Assembly: GCA_003342895.1 (NCBI GenBank)
Contig: PTFA01000029.1
Span: 806,001 to 870,000 of the forward strand
Source: Casuarius casuarius
Lineage: Eukaryota > Chordata > Aves > Casuariiformes > Casuariidae
Length of the DNA stretch: 64,000 nucleotides
Direction of reading: 5' to 3'
Part shown: positions 24,640 through 36,239 of the stretch, piece after piece
Position numbering within the stretch: the stretch's first letter is position 1
How the letters are laid out: every line of letters starts with the position of its first letter
Program-made: the position numbers and the translations under genes
The notes under the pieces: model-generated
The model's input: only the letters and a program-made list of their open reading frames with translations
Told to the model about the DNA's origin: nothing
The model's database searches: none

Positions 24640-25290
24640 ACCTGGTTGCTACATAATTAACTCAAAATTTAATGAGCAATGAAGGTGCAATTATGCTCTT
24701 GTAATGCATTAAGCTTATATTCCTTCTTAATCCATTTAAAAGGGCTCTCTAGGTGTTCGCTTGGTGAATAACAAAATAAGGCAAGTCAGAAATTATGCTT
24801 ATTAAACGTAAATTTGTATGTTTAGCAATTGATATCTAACTTCATAGGACAAACTTGCCAAACATAATTAAATGAATAAATGTAATTATACACTTAATAT
24901 TTCCTTAATTACAAGACAAAATTATCTTTTACATACAGTACTGTCAGTTTGAAGGTTTTCGATTGTCTCACCAAAACTACAGAAATCGATACAAAGCATT
25001 CTCCCTGATTATGCAGCACTCATGGCAAATTTGGAATTCACTCTGCTGTGATGCATAATCCTTCTTAGGTGTTATTCATTTATGCCACTGATACTTAATT
25101 ATCATGTGGTTACTACTTTATTAGGAAGCTACTAGCCTTATTACACTAGCATGATAATGTTTTGTTCAAATTTGACTCTGTAATGAAGGGGTGAATAAAT
25201 ACATTTTCATTTTAATACTGTAGACTATAGGATGTATCAGTTTTTGAAACTGTTTCTAATTTGTATTGTAATTTTTCATAGTAGAGGACT
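24640..25290. promoter_or_regulatory. Strong candidate conserved non-coding element
   Basis: A 650-bp, very AT-rich but non-repetitive block with many homeodomain-type cores: ATAATTAAC (about 24653), CAATTATG (24691), CATAATTAAATG (24863), GTAATTATAC (24882), CTTAATTACAAG (24905) and CTTAATTATC (25096). It lacks simple-repeat structure, which argues against plain AT-rich decay. Density, length and complexity are typical of ultraconserved developmental enhancers in gene deserts. Its function and target gene cannot be named from this window. Confidence 0.45.
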
Positions 25291-25299
25291 ATCAGCTTT

Positions 25300-25640
25300 T
25301 TTTGCTGGGGGCTGCTGAGCAATTTTGTCCAGCTCCAGTGACATCTACTGCTATCTCTGGGGAGTGTTACAAGCGTCCTTTCAGCAGGAATAGGTATTTC
25401 AGCTCAGGCTCCTGCTCTGTAAGGCCGCCAGGACCTCCATGTCCTTGGACAGCCCCGAGCTCCTGCTGTGTCCCAGCAGAGCTATAGGACATGCAAGGTC
25501 TCTCTCCGAAATGCGGGAGATGTGGCAGCCCGGAGGGCTCCAGGTAGATCTTATCCATGGCCCAGCCGTGGACTGGCGCCTGCTGTGTAAGATTTAGAGC
25601 CTCTGACTCATCACAGTGTTCTCATGGGAGGTCCTGCAGA
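25300..25640. other. GC-rich block with CpGs next to the AT-rich element
   Basis: Base composition switches sharply to GC-rich here, with about eight CpGs at 25.37-25.58 kb. A minus-strand frame of 63 codons starts at 25558 in a good initiation context (GGGCCATGG) and runs to 25367; a plus-strand frame of 61 codons overlaps it. Neither is recognisable. It could be a small CpG-rich promoter, a decayed GC-rich retroposon, or a former exon. No TATA box or splice site settles the matter. Confidence 0.3.
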
Positions 25641-25714
25641 AATGCATAGGACGTGGCTGTCCTCAGGTCAGGAACTCACAGTTTGAACTGATACAGGGAA
25701 ATTTTTCCTCATTT

Positions 25715-25840
25715 TTTTGAAAGGGGAAATGAAATATCGGAAGATTATGGTTTTTTGTCCTAGTCACACAGGAAACCAATGGCAGATTCAGAAACTGATC
25801 TCGATTCATTTAAATCTTAGTTCATTATTTTACCTCTAAA
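25715..25840 (-). repeat. MIR-like SINE fragment
   Basis: GGGGAAATGAAATATCGGAA, then TAGTCACACAGGAAACCAAT, then GGCAGATTCAGAAACTGATC follow the order of the reverse complement of MIR/CORE SINEs (core, then 'caaggtcacacagg', then 'ggcagagccagg'). The tRNA-like head would lie toward 25840. The copy is old and diverged. Confidence 0.6.
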
Positions 25841-26989
25841 GCAAAATACTAGCAAGAGAAACACCTCACCTTTTGTAATGACACTCTACTCAAAAGTAGA
25901 CTTCACCTGAGATATATGTTTCATTTACAATTTTCAATATTTTTGTTTTGTCATTATCATATATCAGTCATATCAGCTATAAATAATCCATCAAGTTCAT
26001 AGGACTTTTATAAAATGTGTTTGCAGATTGCTGGAAGTGACATGCATTTTCCTGAGAAAACACACTTAATGGGAATTTATCAATGCAGTGTTCACTTTCT
26101 GAGTAACCAGATCAAAGCCCTTTATTTTAATGTTTTTTGTGCTTCACCTTCCAACTACACTGCACAGTTTTATCAAAATCAAATATTGAAGTCTGAAGTG
26201 TTTCAACCTTCTCTAAACAAAGTATTTCAATGAAGCATTTTGATATTTCCAGAATGAATTTTTTAAGAAAAGTCATTTTTGTGTGAAATTTTGCAATTTT
26301 CCCTGCTTGATTTAAGATGAAAGGAAATGTCAAAATATTGCAGTTTCTCCTAGAAAAGCTATTCCAAATTTTGACCATCTCTACAAATTATACTAGCCCG
26401 CAGTTCCCTTTTAAATATGCAATCAGTAAGCGGCACTGATAATAATAACAATTTGAAATGCACTTTTAAGGGAAACTGCAAGATTCTGCTTGCATCATCA
26501 TTATGACTTAAGGTATAGTGAGGACAGCTCTGAACTTTTGAAACCCATCCAGCTAAATTGTTTTTTTTTTTTTTTCCAAATCCTTTTCTCAGGATAATAT
26601 TTATATATTCCCAAGTACTTGGGAACCACCAAAGGCCCTTTATGCCCACATTTTAATACGACTACTGAAAACGATGTGTTCTCATTTCCTCTATTTTTCC
26701 AAGGATCTTCAAAAGTTCACTTCCTGCTAAGTAGGCTGTTTTATCTCACATTAAAAGCAAAAGAATCAAAAACAAAACAGACAAGGTTGCCCATTTATTG
26801 AACTACAGCGCATGAGAGATTTGCAGAATAGTTAACAGAGGCCAAAAGGGTAAACAACAAATGTTAGCTCCTTTCAGAAGGTTTTTTTGAAATGCTTTAT
26901 TCATTACAGAAAAAGGAAAGTCTCCAAAGTATCTTGTGAGTGATTTCATGCAGCAGTATTTGGGGATTTTCAAAACAAGAAATGAAGAA
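25841..26989. other. Non-genic stretch, no gene recognised
   Basis: AT-rich DNA with a 15-T run at 26561-26575. Several frames of 60-96 codons have no recognisable content. Confidence 0.5.
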
Positions 26990-27300
26990 GATATTAATGA
27001 AATGTGCTTTCATCCAGCACATTTGATTGTTATCTAAATGTTACATTTGGCTCTAAAAGATTTCTTACTAAAGAAGAATCCTCGCAAGAAATTGCCAGTA
27101 AATTATCATTAAAATCTGCTAAGTCTGATCACAGTTTTACATTCTAAGCATTTTATATTGCTTTGACAGTATATAAGGGGCCTAGCAGCAAAGGCAAATT
27201 ACATTTGTACTCGTTTCAAGTGCTATAAATGTGAATGCACTGACTACATTTCTAGAAATTTTGAAGGCCAGTTGATTGTTGATACTAGTAACATATTTAA
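26990..27300. promoter_or_regulatory. Candidate conserved non-coding element
   Basis: Non-repetitive AT-rich block with AAATTATCATTAAAAT near 27100, GATCACAG, and a TTTCTAGAAATTTTG stretch near 27249. The composition is like other enhancer-like blocks in the window. Weak support; conservation would decide. Confidence 0.22.
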
Positions 27301-28552
27301 AATACACTGAGGTGTTGGTGTGTTAGATCAATGTATCTCCTCTGTTATTGAGCTACTGCATCATTGAAATGAAAAACATGTAGACAGGTTGTAATTCTGA
27401 ACAGAATTTGGCTCCCTCCCCTCCAAAAAAAGTAATCAATTGAAACTAAATTCTGACCATTCAAATGACATTCACATTTGAAAATTCTGCTTAAGATGTG
27501 AGAGCTTTAGTTTGAGGATCCCCTTACATGTGAAGGAAAATTCATGGTGCTCAGCTTCTCTGCTGCTCTTCCTCAGAAACTAAATCCTCCCCGTGTTTAA
27601 AATCCTCCTCTGTTGTCCTGTATAGTGCCCTTCGTTTTAGGTCTTTGTCGTGCATTTTTGTTCTACCTTGGGTGTTGGCATCTTGTGCTCTAGGTGCAAA
27701 TACACGCATACACTGACAAAAGCACTCTGCTATTTCTCCATTTCGCTTACACCCCAGCTGACTTCAGTGAGACACTGTTGGGAGGACAAGTTAGCTAAGC
27801 ATCAAAATCAGGCACAGGCTTTTGGGTCTGTGCCAGAGGATGGTCCAGTGTCAGGTCTCTCCTGCGCCCTGGGCTCCAGGAGAAGATAACCCACAAGGAA
27901 AGCTGAAGCCAGCACCACAAGCAGTGCTGGGACCCTTCCCAAAACAACCCTCAGAGCAGTAGTGAGACCCCAAGGAAAAGAGTCATTGCTCCTCATTCCC
28001 ACTGCTTTTACCATCCTTCCGCAGCCACTGCTCCAGTTCAGCTTTCTCAGGTGTGGGATATTTGTCTTAGAGCTCCTGGGCATATAAAAGCTTTAATATG
28101 TGGCTTGCAGGGGGGGAGGATTCGGAGGGCCTGGCAAATCTGCCCCAGCATGTACCCTCAGACATCCCCCACCCCAAATGCTCATGCTCCTTCTCCTACC
28201 CCTCTTCCCACCCGCTCTGCAATACACCCTGGATTTATTCCTCTCACACACTAGTGTGCACTCTGAAACCACTGTATGAAAAAGAAATAAAATTTCACAT
28301 TGACAAGTACATCATTTGCAAAGTGACCTGACTTGTGAATTACAAAGACGTTGCAGAGATATCTATGTCCTCTTCTCTACTTCCCTTCTCAAACTTATGC
28401 ATTATGCTTCGTCTCTATTTAAAGTTGCAGAAAGGCCTTTGCGGGGTCCAGAACATGGTTTCTGCTGTATTGGTTTCCCATAGCAGGGCCACAGACCTGT
28501 CAGGATCCACAGACTACTTTTAAAGGATTTATGGAAGATAACTATGAAAAAC
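27301..28552. other. Non-genic stretch, no gene recognised
   Basis: The part at 27.8-28.2 kb is relatively GC-rich. A minus-strand frame of 91 codons (27808-28083) has a hydrophobic stretch (valine/leucine-rich, about residues 43-68) resembling a membrane segment, but there is no other support and I treat it as chance. Confidence 0.45.
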
Positions 28553-28577
28553 AAACTTAAGAAGGGGGCTTAAGTTT
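28553..28577. repeat. Perfect 9-bp hairpin, 7-nt loop
   Basis: AAACTTAAG (28553-28561) pairs with CTTAAGTTT (28569-28577) around a purine loop (AAGGGGG). Shorter than the other hairpins, so chance is possible. Confidence 0.75.
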
Positions 28578-28704
28578 AATTTGCAGAAATTCTTACATCT
28601 ACTGGAAAATTATTAAGACTTCCACAAACTGAAGGAAAGTTGACATTTTCTAGTTGGCTAGCTATGGATATAGCTTGCAGTCTGGGAATAAAAAGATGTT
28701 CAGG

Positions 28705-28840
28705 AGAGGACCGGGGTCTCAGGATGCATGGGTTTAATTCCCACCACATCTGCAAGTGAGGCAATGTAATACCTCGGTTTATCATTCAGAAAATAAGAAT
28801 TGTACCTCTCTTCCCATCTCACTAGTGCTGTGAAATGCTT
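28705..28840 (+). repeat. MIR-like SINE fragment
   Basis: The segments GGTCTCAGGATGCATGGGTT, then TAATTCCCACC (B-box-like 'gggtttaattccc'), then CCTCGGTTTATCATTCAGAA, then AATAAGAATTGTACCTCTCT follow MIR order: head, then 'cctcagtttcctcatctgtaaaatggg', then 'taatacctacctca'. This is one of the better-preserved SINE copies here. It spans roughly half of a full element. Confidence 0.65.
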
Positions 28841-29149
28841 GTCTATTGTTTAAAGAAAATCCTAGAATATGAACACTCACTCAAATTACGGTCAAAATTA
28901 AACCAAAAGATTATTATTGGGAAAAAATTACCCTGCCTGGAACTGATCTGTGATTTCACTTTTTACACATGACCTGGTTATTCAAGACAGAGGAATCCTC
29001 ATTTGAAACAGAAATATATCAGGTGAAATTTTAATCAAGCTGTCAGACTTCATTTTAATTCTCAGGCAGTCTACATGCAGGAGAGAAAGGGAGAAGAAAC
29101 ATTAAAACTGATTCTCATAAAGGGATGGAGAGACAGAGTGCAACAAGCT

Positions 29150-29440
29150 GTGCTGATATATTAATTATCTATTTATAATATGTAATCTTTTCAACTTCTG
29201 TCATGTTAAAATCAACAAAGAATTTAGCTGAAGACAGCCATAAAATGAACTGATTACAGCTTGCATACAACAGCGATGAAAGAGCAAATACACACAGCTA
29301 TGCAAATGTGAAATATAACATGACAGAAAGCACAGCCGCCGTGATAACAGCAGGTAATTGCTGGGCTCTCCAGCTCTCCCACCAAACCGACTCTGTGATA
29401 TTTTCTTTGTTCTGTAACTGGCACATTTTTGGCACATGTG
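29150..29440. promoter_or_regulatory. Candidate conserved non-coding element with octamer and 13-bp inverted repeat
   Basis: The block contains TTAATTATC (29161), octamer ATGCAAAT (29300-29307), GGTAATTGC (about 29353) and retained CpGs (CAGCCGCCGTGA at 29333-29344). TTCTGTCATGTTA (29196-29208) is the exact reverse complement of TAACATGACAGAA (29316-29328), 107 bp away. Two oppositely oriented copies of one long site in a TF-motif-rich block suggest a structured enhancer. Inference from sequence only. Confidence 0.4.
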
Positions 29441-30369
29441 AGGAACAGGGAGGAAGCGAGCTGAAGCTTTGCTCTAGTGAGAGCTGCTCCATGCGCTCAG
29501 AGTGCCAGAGGAACAGAAGAGCCGGATCTCACAAAACTGAGCCTTGAACGTACAGCCATGCCCAGCAGCTGGAAAGGGAACCTGCCCAATAGCTGTGCCC
29601 CTGTGCCCAGCCCGCAGTTAAAGGCTGACATTTGCCCTTTCAATTCCACCACAAGTTCTCTGTGGAGGCAACATGTTGAAGACCTGCTCCAAAGCCCAGT
29701 GGAGTCACAAGGCTCCTTACCACCATCGCACAGTGCGGAGTCGGGACCAAGCCTGGAAGCTTGCTTATTGGGTAGCAAATGAGACAGAGCATTTCAGGAG
29801 GGCTGTGTTAGCTTGGACTCAGGACCAAGCTGATGAAGCGACAGAGCTGCTATACTGGAGCCGGATCAGGCACACCAGGCACACTGGGCTCATCTCCTTT
29901 GCCATCTCTCCATGTAAGACTCCATGCGAGCCTGACTCCCTTTTCCATACCAAATGTTTCAAGAAAGTCCGTAAGACCTAGGCAAGTGACTTTGGAAAGG
30001 CACAAGGTGCCTAAATCCACAAGAGACGCTTCAGAAGTGTTAACTCCCCTCCTTGTTTTGTGCATTTTTTCCCAAGCACTACAACTACATCCATGAAGGC
30101 ACTTTGCTACTGTTTCATTTAACAGGAGTTGGAAACTTGCCTTACTACTGCGGTATAAGGTGGGGGTCATTTCAGGGTTGTAGCACCTGCCTTTGCTATT
30201 GCTTTTCCCCACTTCACACCATAGGATCTGAGCCAATATCTGCACTCTCCATACATCATGTAGGTCCTTTCCAAAAAAGCAGTCCTTCAGGTGACTTCAG
30301 TGCAGGCATGAGTGGCTGCTAAACATGACACTGTGGGTTGGAACCTGGAGCAGAGCCCAGAAGAGTCCA
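29441..30369. other. Non-genic stretch, no gene recognised
   Basis: Higher GC between 29.45 and 29.95 kb, with overlapping frames of 87-131 codons on both strands. The frames overlap each other in several registers and show no domain, so chance is the simplest reading. Confidence 0.45.
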
Positions 30370-30391
30370 TTGCCATCATTTCTGATGGCAA
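30370..30391. repeat. Perfect 9-bp hairpin, 4-nt loop
   Basis: TTGCCATCA (30370-30378) pairs with TGATGGCAA (30383-30391) around TTTC. Modest on its own, but it belongs to the series of tight hairpins seen in the window. Confidence 0.75.
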
Positions 30392-30574
30392 AACATTTAA
30401 AGTTCTGCTGCAGAAACGGTGTGTGAAGTTGCAACACATCCTCGTTGGCACCTGACTTTTGTCTTTGATTAATCACCAGATCCCTCCACCCTTCTGTATC
30501 CCATCTTAAACAACTACACAACACGGGAACCGACAGGAGCTTAATGACATCTTGGTTTGATACCACAACACAGT

Positions 30575-30860
30575 CGGTCCCTAACTTAGCCCTGTTTAAT
30601 TAAAATTTCTTACTGCGACACTAACCTCATTGTGTAGAGCTAGACCCAGCATAAATTATCAGTGATTTGCCACTTTGATAAATAAACATTAAAAGTGTGT
30701 CAGGGACCCTTGCTATCAAGCATGAAGCAATTCCTGTGATAAAAAAACAAAAATCTTTTAATTACCAAATTCATTAAAATCTATCTAAAATAAAATGCTT
30801 TGCATTTCTAATGTTAAAATGATAAAAGCACCCAATGAACCAATACTAAATAACCAGAAC
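30575..30860. promoter_or_regulatory. Candidate conserved non-coding element
   Basis: AT-rich, non-repetitive block with GTTTAATTAAAATT (about 30594), TTTTAATTACC (30756), GATAAATAAACATT and CATTAAAAT words. The homeodomain-core density is similar to the 24.6 kb block but over a shorter length. Confidence 0.28.
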
Positions 30861-31854
30861 GCAATCCCTGAAAGAGTTGAGACAGAAAAAGAGCAGTTTA
30901 ATTTGCAAAACAAATATTACACCTAATAGAAACAGGGTCAGGTTGCAAAACACAGTCTTATGGCTGTGTTTCTAACTCCTCAGAGTTCGCTGTTCTTTAG
31001 TGCTTGCATCTTGATTTATTTCATTATAAGATGCCTATTAAACAATCTAGGCATGAGGCTGTTCCATATTTTGTTCAGTATCCACATTTGGGAGATGTCT
31101 TTGGGACTTCAGGTCTAGCTCAGGGTTTGCTCATCTTTTGCCTCTCCCATTTTCTAGTGGCCCCTATGTAGCCAGACACTCAAGCATATGCTAAACTTTT
31201 AGCACATCAGTTAACCCACAGAAAACAATGGAGGTAACCTCATGCTCAGATTTCAGGTTCACTGAAAGCAATTAATCATGGATTTAACTGTAGTATCCAA
31301 AAAGAGCTCAGATTATCCTCCAGCACAAAGTTAAATATGTACCCCTTGCTTGGCCAAATGGGAAATTTTAGGATTTTTGTCACTGTGGGGAGGTTGTATC
31401 TTTGGGGGGATAAACTGTATTCTTGCAGATTTGAGGAATAAAATTTCAAAAATAAAAAGATAAATCATTCATTTCTGAATTTCAGGAAGCTCTGTTTTGC
31501 ATGGAAAAGTAGCTTAGAGGCAACAAGTTGCACAGAATAAGAGTACAGGTTCTGTTTCTTTGGGACAATCCTGAGTAAAAGCAGAGGTGTTGTGTTATGC
31601 GGCTACACCTTGCACTACTTCTTCAAAGCCCATGTTATGTGCTATGCCTCATCTTTCACTTGACAGGATGCTGTCACCCTGACATCAAGCATTTCCAAAA
31701 CAGCCAGACCTAGACGGTCTTTGACTTTAGTGGGAGAGGTATTCTTTAGATTATGTCACAAGGCAAGAAAACAACCCTTTGCAGAGAAGTCAGATCTGTA
31801 TCTTAAACAGTTGGAATTTCCAGAAACATAAGGCAAAGAATTTCAAGTTTGTAA
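30861..31854. other. Non-genic stretch, no gene recognised
   Basis: AT-rich single-copy-looking DNA; no exon, RNA gene or clear repeat seen. Confidence 0.5.
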
Positions 31855-31920
31855 GAAAAGGGATTTGAGCTCAGGTGTTGTATATCCCACATAGATGCAG
31901 TAATCTCTGCACTACAAACA
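31855..31920 (-). repeat. tRNA-derived SINE head fragment
   Basis: GGGATTTGAGCTCAGGTGTT, then TATATCCCACATAG, then AATCTCTGCACTACAA resembles the reverse complement of the sauropsid tRNA-SINE head ('gggatttgaacccaggt', 'catcccaggtgag', 'gccctaaccactgggctac'). Only the head is recognised. Confidence 0.5.
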
Positions 31921-32749
31921 AGTGAGATAGCAAGATTTCAGGTATCCCAGTAGATCCTTTTTACTTCATGCCAAACTGCATTTCTGGATCCTAGAAATCT
32001 TCTCACTGTACTTTTTCCTTAAACTGATATACTTTTGTGAAACAGTTTGATGAACTGACACACTTTCCATCCCAATTTTTTTTGCACAAATTTCCCAGAA
32101 AGCTTTAAATGAGATCCAAGAGTTCTAGATTTTAAGAATCTATATAGTTACCATATTGCAAATGTGCTGTTGGCAGCACCCCAATATATTGTTCAGATTT
32201 GATAGCATGTAAACATGTGTGTAGCCATCCTGTTTGTTTCTTTGGTTTCTTTTTCTGAAAAAATGACACTCCAACGTGCATGTTCCTGACCTTGGAGAAG
32301 GTGGCCCAGGGATTTATATGTGCATTTGCCAAAGCCAGAAAGAAGAAAACAATACTTTTTCATCAGAAATAAATGTCTGGATAATCTGTTTTAGCCAAAA
32401 GCATATGTTCATGAATTCTGTCCGCTTTCTACAGCAATTTTGATTTCACTGGATAAATGGAAAAAAAAAGAAATTGGTTGGCTTTTTCACAGAAAGTAAA
32501 GTACTTTAGCTATAAGTTGAGCTATTAAAATACAGAAATACTTCTGTGATGCCGCACACTTTTTCACTAGAAAAGGAAACCAGCTTGCTTCATTGGAGCT
32601 TATTTTCAGAGGTCTATTTTTTTTTAATATATCTTTTCCCTGAAAAGACACTTTCTTTCCCACACAAAACCTGTGTTTTCCCAGCAGTTCTACTCGAGAC
32701 AGATTGAAATGGGCCTCTTGTCACTGACAGAGGCATCTGCTAGAGGGTT
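31921..32749. other. Non-genic stretch, no gene recognised
   Basis: AT-rich DNA with short A and T runs (for example 32461-32469 and 32619-32625). Nothing recognisable. Confidence 0.5.
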
Positions 32750-33000
32750 ACACTTGGGGTCCAGAACTCAGCTGTTCTGAAACGAAGGATTATTGCATCA
32801 ACGCACTGGACAACCTGTAATTGCCTTGCTTTATTTCAGCTGGATATTTTTATGTCGCAGTGCCATCTTCCTAATAGTTTGCTACAAATAAGCCTTTGTT
32901 ACATGGACTTCAAATTAAGCTAATGTGAAAGAAACAAATCAATAGCTTTCTGCTTAGTTCTCTGTTTCAAATTCTATTCTCTTAAACCTTTACAGAGACC
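32750..33000. promoter_or_regulatory. Candidate conserved non-coding element
   Basis: Non-repetitive block with retained CpGs (AACGAAGG, CAACGCAC, ATGTCGCAG), a CTTTATTTCAG|CTGG sequence that looks like a splice acceptor (about 32829-32843), and AAATTAAGCTAATG. The downstream frame is soon interrupted, so I favour a regulatory element over an exon. Confidence 0.28.
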
Positions 33001-34724
33001 ATAAGTCACTATAACCAGTATGTGTACAGATCAGCCTTTCACCAAACCTGACTGATCTGCTTGTTTAATTTTAAAGCAGGCATGTGCAAGCTAGTTCCCA
33101 CCATGTGGGGAGGGACCAGTTTGGCATGAGAGTTAATCTTACATTGACAGATGTCTGATGCTGGTGCTAGGAGGAAAACGGAGGCTGGGATACTAGACAT
33201 CAGGACAGACTCTCCACATGGCTCTGCAGGGCTCTAAATGTCTGGGCCAAGATGAAAGGACTCTTATGGTCAGCCTACTTCCAAATTCACACACCTTCCT
33301 GCATGCTTCATATGCTGTCATTTAACCTTCTTCCTTAAAGGAGAGTTTTTTCCAGGATATGCTTGGCAGATACTTTTACCTTTCCAAACTGCTTCCGTGT
33401 GTAGGGTTTTTTTTCTCAATATTGACATTTCCATGTTTTCAGGGCTGATAATGCAAGATTTACCATGTGGAATCAGACGAATTGCCTGTCTTCTCAGCAT
33501 CCTGTCTCCTGATGGAGCAGTAGCTGCTACCTCTGAGCGAGGTGCAGTGGGCAGTAAGGCAATAATCTTCTGAGAGAAGCAGGGCTGGCTGTTTTGGTCT
33601 TTGGAGTGCAGAGGGGTAGAGGGGCTGCAAATCCTAATCTCCTAATCCTGACAGTGATTGACAGACCTCATTCACATGGATTATATTTTTTAATCTATTG
33701 TAACTTTTTGTTTTTATATAAACATATATCTTCTCTGAAATTTTTAAATCTTTTTTTTTTGACTTTAAAATGAAACAGATGTGGCCTTGCAGATCTGAAG
33801 CTGTTTAACCTAAGCTGGCTGACTTTGCACTGTTAGTAAGGCTCTGCTGTGAGTGCAATACCAAGTAAACAGAAGGCAGTAACATCCTGCATTACTATCC
33901 AGTGTGAAAAGTGATTTCACCACGGTGAAACAAGCATCTGCTGTACAGATTCATTACATTCATCCACTTTTTCCTCCTGATACAAGTATTCTAATTCCAA
34001 AGGCTTTTCCCAGCCTTTAGTGCTCCTCAGTTTTCAGATTACTTTAAACCTGCTTCCATAAATAGACTTTGTGCTTCTCAGTTTGTTATAAAAATGAAAA
34101 CAAGTATAGACCTTTAAGGGAAAAGTAAAGTATTATTATAAACAAGTGGAAAACAAATGTGTGGTTGTATCAGCTGCTTTTAGATAGCGGACTGCCTAAA
34201 CATGCAATGAGAAAACATACTAAAGATAACAAGATTGTTTGATTGCAAGAGTGACTTCAGAGATGACATCTGAAAAAGAGAGACAGTTCATCAGTGTACA
34301 TGACAATCAAGTCATACCTTCATTCCTTCACTTTTAAGTGTCTATAAGAGACTATTAAATCAACATGCAAACGATAAAGATTGTAAAGTTACTGTGAAAC
34401 TTCACAACATTTTTGAACATTCTTCTTAAATTAGGGAATAAGCATTTTACAAGATTTCAGTATATATAACTTCCAATTCATCTGTTAAAAGATTTAGGGA
34501 CTTAGGTTGAGATCTAGAAAAGCACCTGAAACAGGTCTAACATACAGTTCGGGTTCTGACACCAAACTCAGATTGCAGGGGAAAAAAGTCTGCTCTAAGC
34601 AACCATAAAAGCCACAGGGTTACCCGAGTAGTAAGGTCTTCAGAAAGAAGATGAGGTGCACCTTCTGCCTCACTTTCTTTCTGATAGGCGTGTTCAGAGA
34701 TAGTATATAATGCCTTTTAAATAA
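33001..34724. other. Non-genic stretch, no gene recognised
   Basis: No exon is seen. A near-palindrome TTTCACC-AC-GGTGAAA (7-bp arms, 2-nt spacer) lies at about 33915-33930. Several AT-rich patches at 34.1-34.5 kb. Confidence 0.5.
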
Positions 34725-34790
34725 TAGCCTGACAGCTAGAGCACTCACCCAGGAAGTGGGAGATGTGGGTTTTAAATCTCTTATATCAGC
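34725..34790 (+). repeat. tRNA-derived SINE head fragment
   Basis: TAGCCTGACAGCTAGAGCAC, then TCACCCAGGAAGTGGGAGAT, then GTGGGTTTTAAATCTC closely follows the sauropsid tRNA-SINE head: A-box-like 'gctagagcactcacc', then B-box-like 'gtgggttcaaatccc'. The downstream core is not recognisable. One of the clearest SINE heads here. Confidence 0.6.
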
Positions 34791-36239
34791 TTCATCCCCA
34801 AAAATGCCATTAGCACCAGAGCTGTCACGGGCAAGGGCATGATTTCTCCAGTATAAGTAGATTGCTGGGGAAAGTGTCAAGACTACAAGTCACAGAACCA
34901 GAGAGAGGGCAGGTGAGGAAGAGCTTCATTTGGACTTCAGTGTTTAGGTAAAGGGAAAGCACAGGTGTCTAATTCACATTTCAATTTCCCTTTCCCAGTT
35001 GAGCATCTTAACTGCAAGCAAGTTTCTTCTTGTTTGTTCTCAAAGCCAAAAAATGGCTTTCCAAGATAGTGCTAAAAGTGAGTGATCAATGGGATTGGTG
35101 CCATGCTCTAAGCTAAGCACCAGGAGAATAATCCAGAGCATCCTGAGGTCAGCACAAACTCTTCAGGCTCTGCTCAGATAGCCACTGCCAGCTCCCCTCT
35201 GAGCTGAGCTCAGGGCCTGAGTGAAGGTCCACGCTGCCCCAGCTTCAGCTATGAGAGCCTGAGATAACCCAGATTTGAATGTAGCCTGCAGGCACCATTC
35301 TTCTTCATTTCGTTATGGCTTATACTTTAAAGTCTATATCATTAAGCAGCAAGTCTCCAGAGAGCTATAGTTAGTCTTTTTATTTTTTTTTTAATTAAAT
35401 TATTTCCTAACTGCTGTATCATGAAATTACACAGTGCTACGGAATAGAGAACTAGTTTGTGGGATGCATATTTTTAAGAAAGAAAAATGATTATGAAAGA
35501 AGTAAAGCTCTAATCATTTCCAGTCTCCCTGACTGATGATAGTATTGTCCTTTCCCAAGGGTCCTTGCCACCTATTCTAATTCGCTGGCCCTGACACTTT
35601 GTACGCAACTATGAACCATTAAGATCAATGGGGAAAGGAAACATGGTCCTGACCAGGCCAAATTGAGCCCACCTTGTTCGCCAATGATTTCTCGGTCCTT
35701 ATTAACAGTGTGTGAATCTTCCTGGGTTTACAGGGGTTAATCAGACAAAGGCAGGGCAATACAAAGCCATGTACTCTTAAGTGTCTAGTCTCTGGAGTGA
35801 AGGCCTGGGGTTAGACACTTTGCAAAACATTAGAGGAGTTTGGGACCTTGGAAAGGGATCTAGACCAACCAACACAGTGAGTTGTGGGGAGGGGTCTTGC
35901 CAGTCAACTAGTGAACACAGAAGACAAGGCTATACTTTATATCTCACTTGGAAATAGGCAGCTAAACTCCCTGAACTACAAGACCCTCTTTCCACCCTAT
36001 TCCAAATGCTCATTCAAAGCTACTTTAACTTTCATTGTAATCCTTTAATGTGCTGACATGCAAAAGATCAAGGATTTTTATGAGAACTCACAACAGAAAC
36101 AGGTGTCCATCGCTTTATGCTTTATTCAGGTAAGACTCAAGCTCTGTGTTATACAGCCATTTAGGAGGTTACATCTTGGGTCTTCTCTTTATTGTGTCAC
36201 ATGGCATCTCCATATTCATATTTTGGAAAATTTAAAACT
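34791..36239. other. Non-genic stretch, no gene recognised
   Basis: Single-copy-looking DNA. TTATTCAG|GTAAGA at about 36121-36134 resembles a splice donor, but the frame ahead of it lacks an acceptor or recognisable peptide. Confidence 0.45.

Noticed and set aside
27808..28083. 91-codon minus-strand frame with a membrane-like hydrophobic stretch
   Set aside because: A single hydrophobic run is common by chance; there is no signal-peptide context, exon structure or family match.
29477..30322. Cluster of frames of 87-131 codons on both strands
   Set aside because: Different registers cover the same bases; no consistent exon or domain.
36058..36134. Possible exon ending in TTATTCAG|GTAAGA
   Set aside because: Good-looking donor, but no acceptor or start context upstream and no recognisable peptide.
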